64,000 nt of DNA from Monomorium pharaonis (Eukaryota; Arthropoda; Insecta; Hymenoptera; Formicidae). Under the pieces are notes generated by a model. The model was not told the origin of the DNA, ran no database searches, and worked only from the letters and a program-made list of their open reading frames with translations. Positions 50,937 to 60,765 of the stretch are shown here, piece after piece; within the stretch, counting starts at the first letter, position 1; each line of letters starts with the position of its first letter. The position numbers and the translations under genes were made by a program. The stretch is from contig NC_050472.1 in the NCBI RefSeq assembly GCF_013373865.1, forward strand, positions 10,201,805 through 10,265,804. Reading direction: 5' to 3'.

Positions 50937-51309
50937 CCCAGATAGCAAGCCCACGTCATTTTGACGTCCCAAAATGGTCATATCTGGTCATATGTCGTCA
51001 AAATGACCATTTTTTTACATGACTTAAAATTGACATCATGATGACATCATTTCGAAGTCATATTTCAGTCATGATCTGACGATTATTTTCCCAGACATCC
51101 AAAATCGGGACATAAAGACGTCATTAAAACGTATTTTAGACACGGTCTAAAGCGGTGTCTATACAATGAAATTTAAGGCGTAAAGCATAAGCATATTATA
51201 TAAGCATATTATATTCAACTTTAAAAGAACTTTTTTAAGAAAACATTTAGATATCTTAGAAATAATTTCAAAATGGTCAAATTAACCATTTGAACGTTTC
51301 AAAGTCTTA

Positions 51310-51449
51310 GGCCCGGTTCCACAACTCACGGTTAACTGCTAACGGGAGGTTAATAGATTTTCTGTCTCTCCTTAGATAATAATACAGAGAAAGATAGGTA
51401 GTCGATTAATCTCCCGTTAGCAGTTAACCGTGAGTTGTGGAACCGGGTC
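51310..51449. mobile_element. MITE with TTA duplication, Harbinger-like
   Basis: A 140-bp element with inverted repeats of about 45 bp starting G(G/A)CCCGGTTCCACAACTCAC, flanked by TTA (51307-51309, 51450-51452). TTA/TAA is the preferred 3-bp target of the PIF/Harbinger superfamily. No coding. Confidence 0.75.
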
Positions 51450-51667
51450 TTAGTGCTAAATAGATTGCAATTTCCATCAAATTATAAAGGTTATAGAAAA
51501 AGTTAAATTTAACAATGAAATTAATAAGTAAATAAGTTAATGCTATTTATTTTTAATATGTTTTGCAAAATTTAATTGCTTTTATAAAAAATAATATAAT
51601 TGCGACAGTTTATAACATATAGGTATATGTATAAGACAATAACAAGTACCCATATCGATGATTCAAA

Positions 51668-51730
51668 CTGGCGTAGCAGATAGAGTACAAGGTTTGTAAT
51701 CCTAAGGTCCCGGATTCAAAACCTACCAGC
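51668..51730 (+). repeat. tRNA-like head of a SINE
   Basis: CTGGCGTAGCAGATAGAGTA resembles an A box, and GGATTCAAAACC a B box. AGG...CCT can close an anticodon-type arm with loop TTTGTAAT, and the 5' CTGG pairs with 3' CCAG. No intact tRNA cloverleaf forms, and an AAAATAAA-rich tail follows. A tRNA-derived SINE fragment is the most economical reading. Confidence 0.4.
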
Positions 51731-52468
51731 GGCAAGTAAGAATAAAATAAAATAATATAATTTAAATTTAATTAATTAATAAAAATTTGTCCCAAATTTA
51801 GTACGTACTGTTGATAAGAATAATAAAAAAAAAAATGAAATTTTTATTTTATTTTTTAATCTCTAGTTGCATTTTAAAGATATCCAATTTAAGAAATCTT
51901 TTAGATATTAGTTTCATGATATCTTTCTGTTCTCAAAAAACGACGCATTGGTTAACATTCTGACATTATATGTTATCTTTTATAAGTCTCTTTATGTTAT
52001 CATTTTCAGAAACAGGATATCTTTTAGAGATCTTTTTGACAACATATTGTTCACGTCATTCTATGAGGTCAAAATACGGTATATTTCATGACGTCAGGAA
52101 TTTGTGACATTCGACCGTCATTTTAACGTCATAAGGGCGTCATTTCGTGACGTCAAGAATAGTCAGTAAATGACCATTTTGGGACGTCAAAATGACGTGA
52201 GCTTACTACCTGGGACTCTAGTTGAATGTTTATTTTAGATATTCGTTTTATGTCCATTTCTACCAATGCAGATTAATTTTAATCTCGATTGAACTTGCTT
52301 TTTTTGTTTTTGTTTTTATTTAATATTTTCTAATTCAATGTTTGAGAGTGCACCTTTGACTATTCGTCATGTTAAGCGATGGGTGCCGCCACGGTGCGGA
52401 GGCAAACGGTAACTAAAAATAGGTCCAAGATATGCTGTTTGAATGCTTCGTAAAAAACTTAAGAGAAA

Positions 52469-53036
52469 ATGACTTTTTTGATCAATTTAACCGATTTATT
52501 TAACTACGCAGGTGAGGGCAGTCGCAAATATATTGAAGGGGAAAATGTTGTGAATGCACATCACTTGATGTACAATGGCATCACAGGTGATGATGAAGAA
52601 AAAACAAGTTTAATATTTTTATGTCTGAAGTCAAGCGATTTATACGTACATACAGTAATCCACATGAAATTAATGTCAATTATAAAAAATAATATTAATT
52701 ATAAAAAATATTGATTAAAAAATTATTAAATGTTCATGTTCGTGCAAAGCCAGGTCTGGACAATGCAAGTACTGCATAGCAGCTCTTATATATTTAATTA
52801 GGTAAAAGTTATATATAAATATATTAAAAGTATTATTATACTTCTAATTAATTAATTTTAATGTAACAAATATTTTTCACTTAATTTACAGGATAGAAAA
52901 GTGTGATATAGAAAGATCTACATGCACTGATATTAAACAGAAACGGGGCAAATTAAAAAATACTGTCAGAACAATTTATGAAGCGGTACCAATTAAAAAA
53001 TTTTGTCATGGATTACAAAAAGAATGTAATTACAAG
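52469..53036 (+). pseudogene. SWIM zinc finger gene fragment, left arm
   Basis: First block: a frame from 52469 with AGEGSRKYIEGENVVNAHHL and a following FLCLKSSDL motif. Second block after a frameshift: CSCKARSGQCKYCIAALIYL at about 52740-52801, a SWIM-type CxC...CxH finger in which the His is Tyr. A GT-AG intron (52802-52891) joins it to 52892-53036 (RIEKCDIERSTCTDIKQ). The frameshift after about residue 70 and the changed His mark it as dead. Related SWIM proteins accompany transposon-like exonuclease genes in insects, from memory of the family. Confidence 0.5.
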
Positions 53037-53349
53037 GTACTCGAAGTTAGTTAATTTGTAATCACATTATATAAAAGCGAATCATTTTCTATTGGTGAAC
53101 AAATTGTCTGACTAAAGATAAATTTGCATTCTTCTGCGGTAATAAATATATTTTTCTTTGGAGCAGTATTAAGTGCAGACCTTTTCTGATTTATTGTAGC
53201 CTTCTTTTAATTTATAAGTATACTGTTTTTCTTATCTGCAAAAATTCTTGATTGTGTACATTATGTGAAGAATGTATATTTATTATTTATACAATAAACT
53301 AATTAATTACCTTTTCATATACATTGCACAAGTTCATCTAACATACATG

Positions 53350-53930
53350 GACTAATTTTGGGTACCCATGTAATTACATTCTTTTTGTAATCCATGACAA
53401 AATTTTTTAATTGGTACCGCTTCATACATTGTTCTGACAGTGTTTTTTAATTTGCCTCATTTCTGTTTAATATCAGTGCATGTAGATCTTTCTATATCAC
53501 ATCATTTCTGTCCTGTAAATTAAGTGAAAAATATTTGTTACATTAAAATTAAATAATTAGAAGTATAATAATACTTTTAATATATTTATATATAACTTTT
53601 ACCTAATTAAATATATAAGAGCTGCTATGCAGTGCTTGCATTGTCCAGACTCGGCTTTACACAAACATGAACATTTAATAATTTTTTCATTAATATTTTT
53701 TATAATTTATACATTAATTTCATGTAGATTACTGTATAAATTGCTTGACTTCAGACATAAAAATATTAAACTCGTTTTCTCTTCATCATCACCTGTGATG
53801 CCACTGTCATCACGTTATCAAGTGATGTGCATTCACAACATTTCCCCCTTCAATATATTTGCGACTGCCCTCACCTGCGTAGTTTAATAAATCGGTTAAA
53901 TTTACCAAAAAAGTCATTTTCTCTTAAGTC
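53350..53930 (-). pseudogene. SWIM zinc finger gene fragment, right arm
   Basis: The inverse copy of the left-arm fragment. Read on the minus strand, the finger is CLCKAESGQCKHC (around 53630-53670), so the SWIM His is kept here while the left arm has lost it. Flanking blocks match the left arm but carry their own indels. The protein is not intact. Confidence 0.5.
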
Positions 53931-53954
53931 TCTTACGAAGCATTCAAACAGTAT

Positions 53955-54098
53955 GGCCGGTATTCATAGTCAAATCTTATTTCAAGATCGTCTCAAGCAA
54001 TGTCTTAAGATGCTAATACGCTCTGTGATTGGTTGATGGCATCTTAAGACAGTACTTAAGATGATCTTAAATATAAGATCCGACTATGAATACCGGCC
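53955..54098. mobile_element. MITE family A, copy 3
   Basis: 144 bp, ends GGCCGGTATTCATAGTC and inverse, flanked by TAT (53952-53954, 54099-54101). It lies in the right arm of the SWIM palindrome. The left arm holds the empty site (ATG, 52432-52434), so the 3-bp duplication is proven internally apart from one base change. Confidence 0.85.
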
Positions 54099-54324
54099 TA
54101 TATCTTGGACCTACTTTTAGTTACCGTTTGCCTCCGCACCGTGGCGGCACCCATCGCTTAACATGACGAATATAAGTATGGACTGCTAGCGTTAGGCTGT
54201 CGCCAACATTGAACAGCGCTATAAAATACCAACGGGAAAACGGCGAACTAAACTGCGCTGCCATGCTCGTGTTATCTCAAGTTGTCAGTGCTTAGATTAT
54301 TAAAGTATAATTCTGTGATAAAAA

Positions 54325-54834
54325 ATGGTTGTATATTGCTTTGTTGAGGATTGCACATCTTCTAAATACAAAAAGCAAGAAAATCAAAAACACCAAATTT
54401 TACAAAAAATTAAATGCAATACTTGTAGTCAATTATTAAATGAATGTGAAGAAGTACCGTCCTTATTTATAAAAAGAAAAAGTTTTGGCTTTTTGCGGTA
54501 CCCGAGAGTCGATACGTTAACAATTATTACAACTGCGGAAAAGATATTTAATTTATTTAGGTTACAAAATAAATTAAAACTTAAAAATATAATGCAAAAA
54601 ATGATTATACTTTCTTTAAGATATATCAATATGCCAAAGATATTTATTAATTTCGAGTCTCATGTTAAAGATATGGATCTCATGGAAAATCATAAATATT
54701 TGATAATTAAGTTAATATTAAGCACTTTTTTTAAAGTTAAATTATGTTATTTTGGCAAACAAAGTACACTAAATGAGTACAAAACATTCGTGAGGCATAC
54801 ATTAACAAAAACAGTTATTTTTTCCGGCAAGTAA
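54325..54834 (+). pseudogene. Deletion-fused P/THAP9-like transposase
   Basis: 169 residues. The start MVVYCFVEDC has the THAP C-x4-C beginning, but it runs after about 25 residues straight into the C-terminal part of a P/THAP9-type transposase: KCNTCSQLL, then SLFIKRKSFGFLRYP, TTAEKIFNLF, and a tail of FESHVKD...NHKYLIIKLI and FVRHTLTK. The catalytic domain and most of the THAP domain are absent, so it cannot transpose. The frame is open throughout, which is unusual for a deletion product; it could be a KP-like repressor or simply young. No splice sites are needed. Confidence 0.6.
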
Positions 54835-54839
54835 CATAT

Positions 54840-55214
54840 TGTAAGACGCGGATAAAAATATACCCAAATCTCGCGACACTAGGAGCGCAGGTTGGTCACG
54901 CGAGGTTGACGCGCGTGCTGGAAGCAGATGGTGTGCGGGTACTGGACGTGCGCTGACAGCCGGATGTGACGTTCGAGTGAGATCGGAGCACGTCGCTGAC
55001 TCCGAGGCGAGGGAGAACGCTCTCACTCTCGTTCGGGAAGTCTCGTGGACCTGACCTCCGCTCTAGTCACTTTTGTGTAACGTACCTGAAAAATAACGTA
55101 TCAGAAATATACTTACCTAGTTTTAATCACGGCTAGTTATTTCTCGATTTCCCGATCACCTCACGAATTCCTGATTTTCGATTCAAACTCGGAAAAAGAA
55201 AGACACGGTTTACA
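54840..55214. mobile_element. Candidate solo LTR
   Basis: 375 bp beginning TGTAAGACGC and ending GGTTTACA, flanked by ATAT (54836-54839, 55215-55218). It is GC-rich and CpG-rich against an AT-rich background and starts 5 nt after the transposase stop. TG...CA ends with a 4-bp duplication fit an LTR, but the duplication lies in AT-rich DNA and could be chance. Confidence 0.35.
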
Positions 55215-55529
55215 ATATATATAAATATAGATGTTATAAAATATGTTTTTTTATGTCTTATTTTAATATTTTATTTAAAATTTTGTTTAAAATGTTATAT
55301 TTTAATATTTTATCTAATAAATATTTCTAAGAGAATATATTTTACAATTTTAATTTCTATTATAACCAAAAATATTCTTTCTACAATTGATATAACCTCA
55401 TGACATTTAAATTTCCCGAATTTTTGATATTTGAGGGCGCTGAAAATCGCGTCAATGTTGGCGACACCTCTCACTTGCTCTAATGCGAAAAATAAAACGT
55501 AAGGGCCACCGCACAAACTCTTCCATAAC

Positions 55530-56301
55530 GCGTTACGTTACGTTAAGTACTCCATACGAACGTAAGTTGTACTTAAAATTTAACTTAAATCAACGCACAA
55601 AGAAATCCTTAACGTAAGTTCTTAAGTTCTTAAGAACTTTTAAATATTCAGTATTTAAATATTCAAATCCAAACTTTAGTATGAACACTCAATCATTGGG
55701 TGTACACACTCAATGTTCAACTATAAACACGCCATCTTTAGTGTAAATACTCAAGATTTGAGCGTGAAGTAATAGGAAACGCTATTTCTCGATCGAATTA
55801 TATCTTGATGCCTCATAATATTTTTGTCAATCATTTAATACAATTATATAATACAATAACTTTCAGTTTTACAAACTGGATGTGCTTATCGGACTTAAAA
55901 CGCAATCGTAAACTGTATCAACAGTTTCGACACTGCAGTGTCCAGTTACCGATGATAAAATAAAACGCCGTGATAAAATCTTTATGGATACCGGACCATA
56001 CGTATACTTTCGTGTTCATGCAAATAAAACGTACTTCGATAAGACTTTGGGAGAACGATGGTAGAAGATAGAAACGACTCGACAGATGTATCACTTTTAT
56101 TACGACGTACACAAGTACGCGAGATTACTTGCAGGTATAAAAGGAACAACATCATCAATCTCGTGAATTAACGTTCTTCATTATTCTCCCAACGGAGAGA
56201 ATAATGAAGAACGCCTAAATTTGGGAGTAAACTCCCAAAATCGAGTATTAACACTCAATTTTGAGTGTAAACTCTCAAAATTAGAGTGTTTTTTCCGTAA
56301 G
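55530..56301. repeat. ACACTCAA-rich repeat with short hairpin
   Basis: Many copies of AACACTCAA and relatives in both orientations at 55680-55765 and 56215-56295, as at 50646-50936. A perfect hairpin with GTTCTTCATTATTCTC arms sits at about 56171-56211. The right end CTCTAA...CCGTAAG is the inverse of the left end at 50646, so 50646-56301 could be one element 5.6 kb long or two related copies. Confidence 0.45.
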
Positions 56302-57897
56302 GGAAAGCATAAATGAAGAGCTACTACAATAATATGAATTGTGAATATTTATAATTGTTATATGATAGTTACACAAAGCAAAAGCTTACCTCTGAAATTT
56401 TAGATTCAAAAGAACACAAATTTAATAAAGTGTAATTACAACCCATAGAAAGGAGATATTGAACAATTATCAAGCATAAATACAACATACTGACTTCCTG
56501 AATCTGTTAAATTAGCGTTATCTGTGAAATTCGTTGGTGTAATTATTTGAAAATGGAGGTTGAACCAAATTGGGTACATGGCCATATTGGACACAGGTAC
56601 CTTAATTTAGAAACAAAATATAATAGAGACAAAATAAAAGTAATGACTTAAAGTTCTATCAAAACTTTCTTATAATTTTTTTTTCACCAAGATATTTAAC
56701 TTTATATTGCAAAATTACAAGCGTATTCAAATTTTTGGCCAGAAATATATGTTAATTGATATTATTTTAATTTTAATAAACGAGTTAATAATGTATGAAA
56801 AAACATTTTGATTCATATGTATGTAAAATCTTTTAAAAATATGAGAATGATGTGTTACGTCCGGCAGACTCCACGATTTCCCTTCGTCAGAGGAACAAAT
56901 AATTTTACAAAAGAAATTCCGTTTCAACGGTCTCCGATAATTTTTTACGCGTTTAGGATTAGTCTGTTAGAAACGTAATGACAAACATAGATGGACGAAA
57001 CGACCAAGTAAATAATTCCGACTCTTTTTGAATATTGAGTCAACAAATAATAAATTCTGAAGATAGAAATTCAAAAACAAACATGGGATCTAAGCAAAGT
57101 TTCACGTTTCCTCACAAAAAATGAGCAATAAAGTATCTAAACATAAGCAAAAAATAAATAACCGTTTCCTCCATCTAATGGAACCATACCGTAGCACGTC
57201 TAGCACGATAGAAAAAATTATTTATCTCTTAAACCCAAAGGAAGATAACCTACGCGATAGGTCGGATCCCTTCGATAAAATTGAAAGAATGTGGGAGGAA
57301 ACAGAGAAACTTTCGACAGAGTACTCAACGTATGATTGGTCAAAAAGGAAAAACTATTTTTCCAATAAGAAAACGTAGAATTCACCCACCACACAATCCT
57401 GAAAAAGAATCCTACCAATTAGAATATTTGAACCACCTACCTCTGGATCCTCCCCTTGTAAGACTCTGTATATATAATACAAAATCTTGAAGAGAGTATA
57501 TATAATGTTGTGAGTAATGAGAGTAGTAGTAATAGTTGAGCGGTCAGTTAGTAGCAGTCAGTAATAATGTCAGTAATAGTCAGTAATAATAGTAGTAGTA
57601 GTAATAGTCTGTAATAATCAGTTAGTTGAGAGTAGTTAGTTGTGAGTTCAGTTATGTTTTTAGTCAGTTAATAAGAGAGTTAGTTAGTAATCATGTAGAA
57701 TCAGTGCGCAAGTAAACTTTAGTGCCGTTCCATCCGGTCAAGAAATCCCTTCGATTCCAACGGATTTATTCGAGAACCAGTAATGAGTAAGTCCTACAAT
57801 CACAATTTCTTTCTTTGTTTTTACGTTACTCATCTATTCCCTTCCGTTTTAATTTTTTAAGACACGTTCCTATTATTTTATAAATAATTTCCCATTT
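56302..57897. other. Unassigned DNA with an unknown 85-residue frame
   Basis: 57121-57378 (+) encodes 85 residues rich in Lys, Glu and Ser (DRSDPFDKIERMWEETEKL) with non-repetitive composition; I do not recognise it. 57500-57690 is a degenerate AGTAAT/AGTTAG repeat. The section 57715-57790 is more GC-balanced. The whole could be a decayed LTR element, but no ends or motifs prove that. Confidence 0.3.
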
Positions 57898-57898
57898 A

Positions 57899-58033
57899 GT
57901 GTTCCTCGACCCTCCTTTCCAGCTACCACCTTCGAAGAACTTAGTGTTCCTCGACTCTTCTCTCCAGCTACCACCTTCGAAGAACTTAGTGTTCCTCGAC
58001 CCTCCTTTCCAGCTACCACCTTCGAAGAACTTA
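57899..58033 (+). repeat. 45-bp minisatellite, three units
   Basis: Three tandem units of 45 bp (each with CCAGCTACCACCTTCGAAGA) differ at few positions. The unit length is a multiple of three, so frames stay open on both strands and produce repetitive 15-residue peptides. One to two more units continue at 61894-61990 after the inserted palindrome. Confidence 0.8.
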
Positions 58034-58915
58034 CAAGGGAACCTCGCGAACTCGAAAATTCTGATTTTAATGAAACTTGGCATAAATGTAGAGGGGGTAA
58101 ATACATGAATTGAGAAATTTATTGTAGCTGCCCATAAACGGTTTAAAGAGGTGAAACCACCCTTCAAAAATTGAGACATTTTTCGTTTTCTCGATATATC
58201 TCGTAAACTAAACAAAATATTAAAAAATGTCTTATAAAAAAGTTTTACAATAAAAGTACTTTTATCTAACTACAGTAATTAAATTAAAAAAAATTTTTTT
58301 TTAAACAATTGTTTTTTATAATAAAAAAAAAAATTTTTTAATTTTATTAATGTAGTTAGATAGAGATATTGTTACCATAAAACTTTTGTATAAAACATTT
58401 TTTGATATCTCCAATAATTTTCGAGATATATCGGAAAAAGCAAAAATCTGCTCTACACTATGCACTGAAAAAAGCATAAGAGAATGCGATAGTACCGCGA
58501 CGGAGAGCGTTAAAAAATATTTTAAAGAAATTTTTTATTAAGGTTTATTTATGATATTGATTATAATATAAGATACTAAGAATATAATAAAATAAAGTAA
58601 TATAAAATAATAATATTTTGTATAATATAATAATATGTAATAATATAATATAATAATGTCGCACGTGCATGCATGCTGATGTGAGTGAGAGAGAAAGAGT
58701 AAATAATATTAATATAATATAGTAATATAATAATATAATATAATATAAAATATTTATATCCAGACTTCTTGGTCCAGATCCATTAAAGAAGATTTCTGGG
58801 ACATTCCTAAAAGCCTATTAAAGAAGCTTAAAAAACTTCGATTCCTACTCCTACCAAATTGTCAAGTAAAAAAAAGAAACGATCTTCGATCTAGATCAAA
58901 ATTAATGTAATCTAT

Positions 58916-59800
58916 GATCTAGATCAGTGCTTGAGCCTAGTTGCTCTTTTCGAGCCGATTCCCAAACGCGCCGCCTCCTATGCCCCCACTACCGCGCGCG
59001 GCCTTGACGGCTGAGCCGCCGATCTCGCCCGTACGCTTTGTCTCAGGAGCAGCTCTGTATAAGAAATAGTGCCCTGCACAAAATTCATTAAAATTACTTT
59101 AAGTAAATAATTTTTGTTTTTATAAACAAAAAAGTATTAACTTTTTTATTACTAATTTATTTTATGTAGTATAACAATATGTAAAAACATAATATGTAAA
59201 TTAGAATTTTGACAATAGTTTTCCACATTACCCGTGAGATACTATTATTGATGCGTTTTTTTTAAGTGGTTTCCCCAGTAGGCCTAATTCACTAAAAGAT
59301 GAAATATAATATACAGCTTGGCAGAAAAACAAAATTTTATATATTGTAAGATATATAAAAACGACAGGAAAATTAGAAGAATGCCAAGCTATATATTATA
59401 TTTCATCTTTTAGTGGATTAGGCCTACTGAGAAAACCACTTAAAAAAAAGCATCAATAATAATACCTCACGGGTGATGTAAAAATTAAACTATTGTCAAA
59501 ATTCTAATTTATATATTATGTTTTTACATATTGTTATACTACATATAAAATAAATTAGAAATAAAAAAATTAGTACTTTTTTGTTTATAAAAATAAAAAT
59601 TATTTACTTAGAGTAATTTTAATGAATTTTGTGGTGCAGGGCACCATTTCTTATACAGAGCTGCTCCTGAGACAAAGCGTATGGGCGAGATCGGCGGCTC
59701 GGCCGTCAAGGCCGCGCGCGGTAGTGGGGGCATAGGAGGCGGCGCGTTCGGGAATCGGCTCGAAAAGGGCAACTAGGCTCAAGCACTGATCTAGATCAAA
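58916..59800. mobile_element. Inner palindrome with GC-rich ends
   Basis: Arms of about 420 bp start GATCTAGATCAGTGCTTGAG and close around 59340. The outer 150 bp of each arm is GC-rich (CCCCCACTACCGCGCGCGGC), quite unlike its AT-rich surroundings. The inner part is AT-rich. No coding recognised in the GC-rich block. Confidence 0.6.
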
Positions 59801-59984
59801 TGTATGAAAAATGATCTGTGATCTGATCTAGATTTAATATTTTGATAAAGATCTTGATCTGATTTAGATTATTTATTTAATGATCTATTACAACACTGGA
59901 ATTAAGTAATGCGATATTTTTCATTATGCATTACTTTTGAAATAAGTAATGCGATTTTTTTCATTACGTATTATTGTTTTAATA

Positions 59985-60765
59985 ACACAGGCACACAAAA
60001 AAAAAGTGGTCCGGCGGACTAGACTAGTCAATCCTTATGTATTTCGACCCGCTGAATCCGAATCTAAGGTCAGAATTGCAAAGTTAGCTCGCATTTTCTA
60101 ACCACAAAAAAAATTCTTTTTTAATTACACAGGCACACAAAAAAAGAGTGGTTGGTCCGGCGGACTAGACTAGTCAATTCTTATGTATTTTGACCCGCTG
60201 AATCCAAATCCAAGGTCAGAATTGCAAAGTTAGCTCGCATTTCCTAACCTTAAAAAAAAAATTTTTTTTTAAATATTGGTCCGGTGGGCCAGACTAATCA
60301 ATCCTTATGTATTTTAACCCGCTGAATCCGAATCCAAGGTTAGAATTGCAAAGTTAACTCGCATTTCCTAACCTAAAAAAAATTTTTTTTGAGGTTAGGA
60401 AAAAATGAGTTAATTCAGCAATTCTGACTTTGGATTTGGATTCAGCGGGTCAAAATACATAAGGATAGACTAGTCTGGTCTGCCGGACCAACATTTAAAA
60501 AAAATTTTTTTTGAGGTTAAGAAAAAATAAGCCAATTCAGCAATTCTGACCTTGGATTTGGATTCAGCGGGGCAAAATACATAAGAATAAACTAGTCTGG
60601 TTTGCCGGACCAACATTTAAAAAAAAATTTTTTTTGAGGTTAGAAAATACGAGCTTACTTTGCAATTCTGACTTTAGATTCGGATTCAGCGGGTCGAAAT
60701 ACACAAGGATTGACTAGTCTAGTCCGCCGAACCAACAACTTTTTTTTTGTGTGACTGTGTAATTA
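59985..60765. repeat. Six-copy array, three forward and three inverted
   Basis: A unit of about 120 bp with GGACTAGACTAGTCAATCCT, GACCCGCTGAATCCGAAT and AGAATTGCAAAGTTAGCTCG occurs three times forward (from about 60008, 60151, 60278) and three times inverted (about 60390, 60510, 60630). A/T homopolymers separate the units. The outer ends ACACAGGCACACAAAAAA are inverse at 60740-60765. Confidence 0.65.

Larger units (their letters stand above)
50937..52214. mobile_element. CCCAGATAGC-ended element, copy 2
   Basis: A 1278-bp element with inverted repeats of about 45 bp (CCCAG(A/G)TAG(C/T)AAGC, then CACGTCATTTTGACGTCC on both sides), flanked by AC (50935-50936, 52215-52216). It is rich in TGACGTCA/GACGTCAT motifs near both ends. 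It lies in the right arm of an ACACTCAA palindrome, whose left arm shows the empty sequence GAACAC/TCAA-like, supporting the 2-bp duplication. It hosts a MITE (51310-51449) and a tRNA-like segment (51668-51730). Confidence 0.7.
52362..54171. mobile_element. Palindrome of two inverted SWIM gene fragments
   Basis: The arms 52362-53045 and about 53355-54171 are inverted and highly similar (landmark GTTAAGCGATGGGTGCCGCC and its inverse). The tips may be TTCGTCATG between TA dinucleotides. The right arm is longer by the 144-bp family A MITE at 53955-54098. Each arm carries the same two-exon coding fragment (see next entries); the loop of about 300 bp is AT-rich. Confidence 0.65.
54195..55470 (+). 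mobile_element. P-like element, internally deleted
   Basis: GTCGCCAACATTGA with a nearby CAGCGC at 54197-54220 is repeated in inverse at about 55435-55470, enclosing the transposase remnant at 54325-54834 and a candidate solo LTR. No clear duplication at the outer borders, so the limits are approximate. Confidence 0.45.

Noticed and set aside
51668..51730. Functional tRNA-Thr gene
   Set aside because: The acceptor and T stems do not pair properly and the B box departs from consensus; at best a SINE head.
57899..58033. Possible CRISPR-like array
   Set aside because: Direct tandem 45-bp units without unique spacers in a eukaryotic genome; it is a minisatellite.
57826..58215. 129-residue minus-strand frame with repeated 15-residue units, and plus-strand partners
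   Set aside because: All are translations of a 45-bp minisatellite whose length keeps every frame open; no protein family is recognisable.
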